A stretch of 64,000 bases of DNA from an uncultured Acidobacteriota bacterium (GTDB taxonomy: Bacteria > Acidobacteriota > Terriglobia > Terriglobales > Acidobacteriaceae): positions 26,595 to 90,594 of the forward strand of contig CAILAZ010000309.1 in the NCBI GenBank assembly GCA_903832295.1, in the 5' to 3' direction. Every line of letters starts with the position of its first letter. The first letter of the stretch is position 1. Position numbers and translations under genes: made by a program. This document shows positions 60,714-64,000 of the stretch, piece by piece. The notes beneath the pieces were generated by a model that worked only from the letters and a program-made list of their open reading frames with translations, was not told where the DNA came from and made no database searches.

Positions 60714-61583
60714 ATGAAAACAATGCTTAAGACAGCCGTAACTCTCCTGGCAGCCGGCACCATGCTGGCTGGCAGCGTCCTGGCCCAGCAGACCCCTGCG
60801 GCAAAGCCCGCCACTGCGAAGGCCGCAACCACTACTACAGCGACAAAGGCGCCCGCAAAAGCGGCTCCGGCGGAGTTGAAGCTTGAGACAAGCAAGCAAA
60901 AAGGCAGCTATGCCATTGGCGCGAGCGTGGGCAAGAGCCTTGTGCGCGACAGCGTGGATGTTGATACGGCCATCCTGCTGCGCGGCCTGAAGGACGCTCT
61001 CGCGGGCGGGAAGATGCTGCTGAACGAGGATGACATCCGGGCGGCGCTTGCCGACCTGCAGAAAGAGTCGCGCGCCAAGAACGAGGAAAAGATGAAGGCG
61101 CTGGGCGAGGAGAACAAGAAAGCCGGCGAGGCCTTCCTGGCGGCGAACAAGACGAAAGAGGGAGTGGTCACGCTTCCGAGCGGATTGCAGTACAAGGTTC
61201 TGAAGCAGGGCGATGGCCCGAAGCCGACATCGACGGACACGGTGGAGTGCAACTATCGTGGCACGCTGATCGACGGCAAGGAGTTCGACAGCTCCTACTC
61301 CCGCAAACAGACCGCGACCTTTGCGGTGACGAGGGTGATCAAGGGCTGGACCGAGATTCTACAGATGATGCCGGTGGGATCGAAGTACCAGATCTTCGTT
61401 CCATCCGAGCTGGCATATGGTCCCCAGGCGCGGAGCGCCGAGATCACGCCGAACTCGACGCTGATTTTCGAGATTGAGCTGGTGTCGATCAAGCCGAATA
61501 CTCCGGCTCCCGCAGCGGCTCCGAAGCCCGCAGATGCGCCGAAGCCGGAAGCGGCCCCGAAGGCAGCCGAGCCGGCAAAGTAA
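60714..61583 (+). CDS. FKBP-type peptidyl-prolyl cis-trans isomerase
   Basis: KNEEKMKALGEENKKAGEAFLAANKTKEGVVTLPSGLQYKVLKQGDGPKPTSTDTVECNYRGTLIDGKEFDSSY. Confidence 0.93.
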   Translation: MKTMLKTAVTLLAAGTMLAGSVLAQQTPAAKPATAKAATTTTATKAPAKAAPAELKLETSKQKGSYAIGASVGKSLVRDSVDVDTAILLRGLKDALAGGKMLLNEDDIRAALADLQKESRAKNEEKMKALGEENKKAGEAFLAANKTKEGVVTLPSGLQYKVLKQGDGPKPTSTDTVECNYRGTLIDGKEFDSSYSRKQTATFAVTRVIKGWTEILQMMPVGSKYQIFVPSELAYGPQARSAEITPNSTLIFEIELVSIKPNTPAPAAAPKPADAPKPEAAPKAAEPAK

Positions 61584-61603
61584 GAAATCACGTATGCAGA
61601 CTT

Positions 61604-61629
61604 AGAGCCCGCCAGTGATGGCAGGCTCT
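61604..61629 (+). repeat. Terminator-like hairpin, copy 1
   Basis: AGAGCCCGCCAGTGATGGCAGGCTCT. Confidence 0.6.
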
Positions 61630-61651
61630 GATGCTGGCAAAGTGACTCCGG

Positions 61652-61679
61652 AAGCTCTCGCGTCAGCGGGAGCTTTTTT
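61652..61679 (+). terminator. Intrinsic terminator after FKBP gene
   Basis: AAGCTCTCGC-GTCA-GCGGGAGCTTTTTT. Confidence 0.85.
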
Positions 61680-61721
61680 ATGTGCGCTGGCTCTGGCCGA
61701 CCTCTGGCCAACCGGATCTAT

Positions 61722-62501
61722 TTACTGCACTGGCCAGCACTGGATGGGGCCGTCGAGGACTTTCGTGACGGGCGGCGAAGTGAGGGTGGTCTGCACGGGA
61801 TAGGCGATGACGGATTCAAGACTTTCCTTGACGCCTTTGTAGCCCTTGCAGACCGGCGGGGTTGCGGGCTTGAGGGCATACTGGGTGCGGATGCGATTCC
61901 AGCAATGCAGCGCCTCGCGATGAAGGTCGCAATCCGTCACCACGACGCGCATGTAATTCAATACGAGGGTGCCGGAGGCGTCGGTTGTGAGGCGGAGGTT
62001 ACGGAACGGCATAGGCTCGCCCGGCTTGCGAGTTTCATTGCTGCTGGACTCGATCACGTCGTCTTGGAATAACAGTTTGCCGGTGCGCGCGCCATAGGCG
62101 CTGAATCCGATGCCGCCATTGGCTCCGTCGGCGGTTCCAAGAAATACCAGCGCGCCCTTCACGCCAAGGAAGTAGCCCCAATCCTTCAACTCGATTTCGC
62201 CAGGGAGCAAGTTCTTGCTACAAGCGGGCAAAGACTGGCCCTTGCGGCGCACAATCGCGATCAGGTCGGCACCAATCTCTCCGGAATTCAGCTCTTTGAC
62301 CATGAAGGACGGGTAGTAGTGACAGGCCAGCACGATGGGGCAGGCAGGATCACAGTTAGGCGACAGGCCCAGGTTCACCAATTGCCTGCTGACAGGCGGA
62401 TCGAATCCGTCGGAGGCTGCGGCTGCGGCGCAGACCAGCGCGGCGACGGTGAGGAGGAGAAAGAGCAGGCGCATCAGGCATGATTTTATGGAGGTTGGCA
62501 T
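61722..62501 (-). CDS. Secreted hypothetical protein
   Basis: Signal peptide MRLLFLLLTVAALVCAAAAAS; several Cys. Confidence 0.65.
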   Translation of the reverse strand: MPTSIKSCLMRLLFLLLTVAALVCAAAAASDGFDPPVSRQLVNLGLSPNCDPACPIVLACHYYPSFMVKELNSGEIGADLIAIVRRKGQSLPACSKNLLPGEIELKDWGYFLGVKGALVFLGTADGANGGIGFSAYGARTGKLLFQDDVIESSSNETRKPGEPMPFRNLRLTTDASGTLVLNYMRVVVTDCDLHREALHCWNRIRTQYALKPATPPVCKGYKGVKESLESVIAYPVQTTLTSPPVTKVLDGPIQCWPVQ

Positions 62502-62580
62502 GATCGCAGAATTGTAACGGGTGAGCGGTGTGCCTTGCACCCTGCCATTTTTCCGATCCGTGCGGCTCGTCAACAACAAA

Positions 62581-62604
62581 GAGCCCGCCAGCGATGGCGG
62601 GCTC
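62581..62604 (-). repeat. Terminator-like hairpin, copy 2
   Basis: GAGCCCGCCA-GCGA-TGGCGGGCTC; near-identical to 61604 copy; T-rich on the minus-strand exit (CTCTTTGTTG). Confidence 0.65.
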
Positions 62605-62626
62605 AAACGTTTGCGGTGGCGCGAGA

Positions 62627-64000
62627 CTACTTGCCGATTTCGACGAAGTCGAAGCGCTCCAACTGCTGCTCGAAGGGGATGGAGAACTGCTTCTCGATCT
62701 TCTCGCGGTAGGTGGGGCCGGAGTTGTAGGTGCAGAAGGGGTAGAGCTTGCCATCGGGCGCGGCGTAGTGAATGACGCAGCGCTTGACGCGCTCGATGTC
62801 GTAGTTGTAGCTGTCCTGGAAGTGCATTCCGGCGACGAGCAGGGTGCGGTAGGTGAAGGTTCCGTCCATGCCATCGCGGCCAAGCTTTTTGTTGGTCATG
62901 CCCTGAATGGTGTTGAGGAAGCGCTCGAAGGTGAGGCCCTCGGGAGCGAGTTCAGCCTTGAAGTGCTTTTTGAGTTCGAGCCAGCCCTTGGCGCCGTTGT
63001 AGTACTTCATGAGTCCGCCGAAGGATTTGCGGGAGAGCATCTCGATATCCTGCAGCATGGCGGGAATGTCCACAAACTGGGTGACGGGAACGGCCTTGCG
63101 GGACTTCTCATCGACAAACATATAGGTGCCGAGCGAGCAGTGCGGGTGGCTGGAGATGGTGGGGACGCCCCGGTGCTCGACGGCAGCGATGAGCTTGCTG
63201 AACGGAGTGATGGCCGAGAGCGGGAACCAGTCATTGTACTTATCGAACATTCCGGTTTGATCGCTGAGGGCGAAGGCGAGATCGGTGAGGGTGAAGCGCT
63301 TGGCTTCGAGCTCTTTCTTGGAGATGCGTCCGGTGAAGGCGACGGGCTGGAAGCTGATTCCGCTGACGGTGTCCACGTTGTCAATGGCGCACTTGAGGAT
63401 GTCGCCGAGCTGATGATCGTTGATGCCCTTGACGATGGTGGGGACGAAGACGATCTTCATGCCCGCCTGGCGGCAGTTCTCGATGACCTGCATCTTCTTG
63501 GCGACAAGAGCTTCGCCGCGGGTCTTCATATAAACGTCGTCGGTGACGCCATCAAACTGAAGGTAGAGAGTGGCGAGCCCGGCGGCCTTGCACTGCTTGG
63601 CGAATTCGAGGCTGTTGCCGATCATGAGGCCGTTGGTGGCAGCCTGGAGATGGGTGAAACCCATGTCGCTGGCCATCTTGAGAATCTCGAGGAACCTGGG
63701 GTGGATGGTGGGCTCGCCGCCGGAGAACTGGACGACGCGGCCATCGACCGGACGCTCATTGCGCAGGGCCATGAGCATGGTGCGGACCTGCTCCATGTCT
63801 GGCTCATAAAGGTAGCCGGCAGCATTGGCGTTGGCGAAGCAGACCGGGCAGGTGAGGTTGCAACGGTTGGTGAGATCGACGTTGGCAAGCGCACTGTGCG
63901 AGGTGTGGAGCGAGCAGAGGCCGCAATCTTCAGGGCAGGAGGTTTCCGCGCCCTTGTTGCTGGAGGGATTGCTGAGGCCGGCATTGTCGCCGAACTCCCA
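62627..64000 (-). CDS. Radical SAM protein, tetraether lipid synthase (Tes/GDGT-MAS)-like (5' end off right edge)
   Basis: Frame open to the window edge: ...ETSCPEDCGLCSLHTSHSALANVDLTNRCNLTCPVCFANANAAGYLYEPDMEQVRTML...VVQFSGGEPTIHPRF...QAATNGLMI...LYLQFDGV; C-terminal CVIHYAAPDGKLYPFCTYNSGPTYREKIEK. Confidence 0.8.
   Translation of the reverse strand, partial: WEFGDNAGLSNPSSNKGAETSCPEDCGLCSLHTSHSALANVDLTNRCNLTCPVCFANANAAGYLYEPDMEQVRTMLMALRNERPVDGRVVQFSGGEPTIHPRFLEILKMASDMGFTHLQAATNGLMIGNSLEFAKQCKAAGLATLYLQFDGVTDDVYMKTRGEALVAKKMQVIENCRQAGMKIVFVPTIVKGINDHQLGDILKCAIDNVDTVSGISFQPVAFTGRISKKELEAKRFTLTDLAFALSDQTGMFDKYNDWFPLSAITPFSKLIAAVEHRGVPTISSHPHCSLGTYMFVDEKSRKAVPVTQFVDIPAMLQDIEMLSRKSFGGLMKYYNGAKGWLELKKHFKAELAPEGLTFERFLNTIQGMTNKKLGRDGMDGTFTYRTLLVAGMHFQDSYNYDIERVKRCVIHYAAPDGKLYPFCTYNSGPTYREKIEKQFSIPFEQQLERFDFVEIGK

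Overview
The window looks like a bacterial chromosome segment, probably Acidobacteriota (inferred from gene content; not provable from the window alone). It is densely coding, with no rRNA, tRNA, CRISPR or transposon found. The left ~38 kb is a hydrogen/lactate redox island: (i) a six-gene membrane-bound group 4 [NiFe]-hydrogenase operon with a 1009-aa fused double antiporter subunit (3154-9574); (ii) a GntR/FCD regulator divergent from an L-lactate permease, lutC and a lutB-lutA fusion (9626-15168); (iii) an MFS transporter and a 5-oxoprolinase pxpBCA set (15232-18994); (iv) a complete [FeFe]-hydrogenase locus, hydE-hydG diverging from aspA-hydF-(NuoF C-domain/GltD fusion)-hydA (19126-28522); (v) a second lactate permease plus an FAD/Fe-S D-lactate dehydrogenase (33.7-38.5 kb). 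The right part holds housekeeping and signalling genes: dnaK-dnaJ-hspR, histidine kinase/response regulator, FHA-GAF-SpoIIE phosphatase, TonB-family protein, nucleotidyl-cyclase-like protein, M28 peptidase, mutY and FKBP. It ends in a truncated radical SAM protein resembling tetraether lipid synthase (Tes/GDGT-MAS). The leads most worth checking are the GltD-linked [FeFe]-hydrogenase locus with two matching GTGA-N6-TCAC palindromes in its control regions, the fused-antiporter [NiFe]-hydrogenase, and the Tes-like protein. All family calls come from reading motifs by eye; no database search was run.
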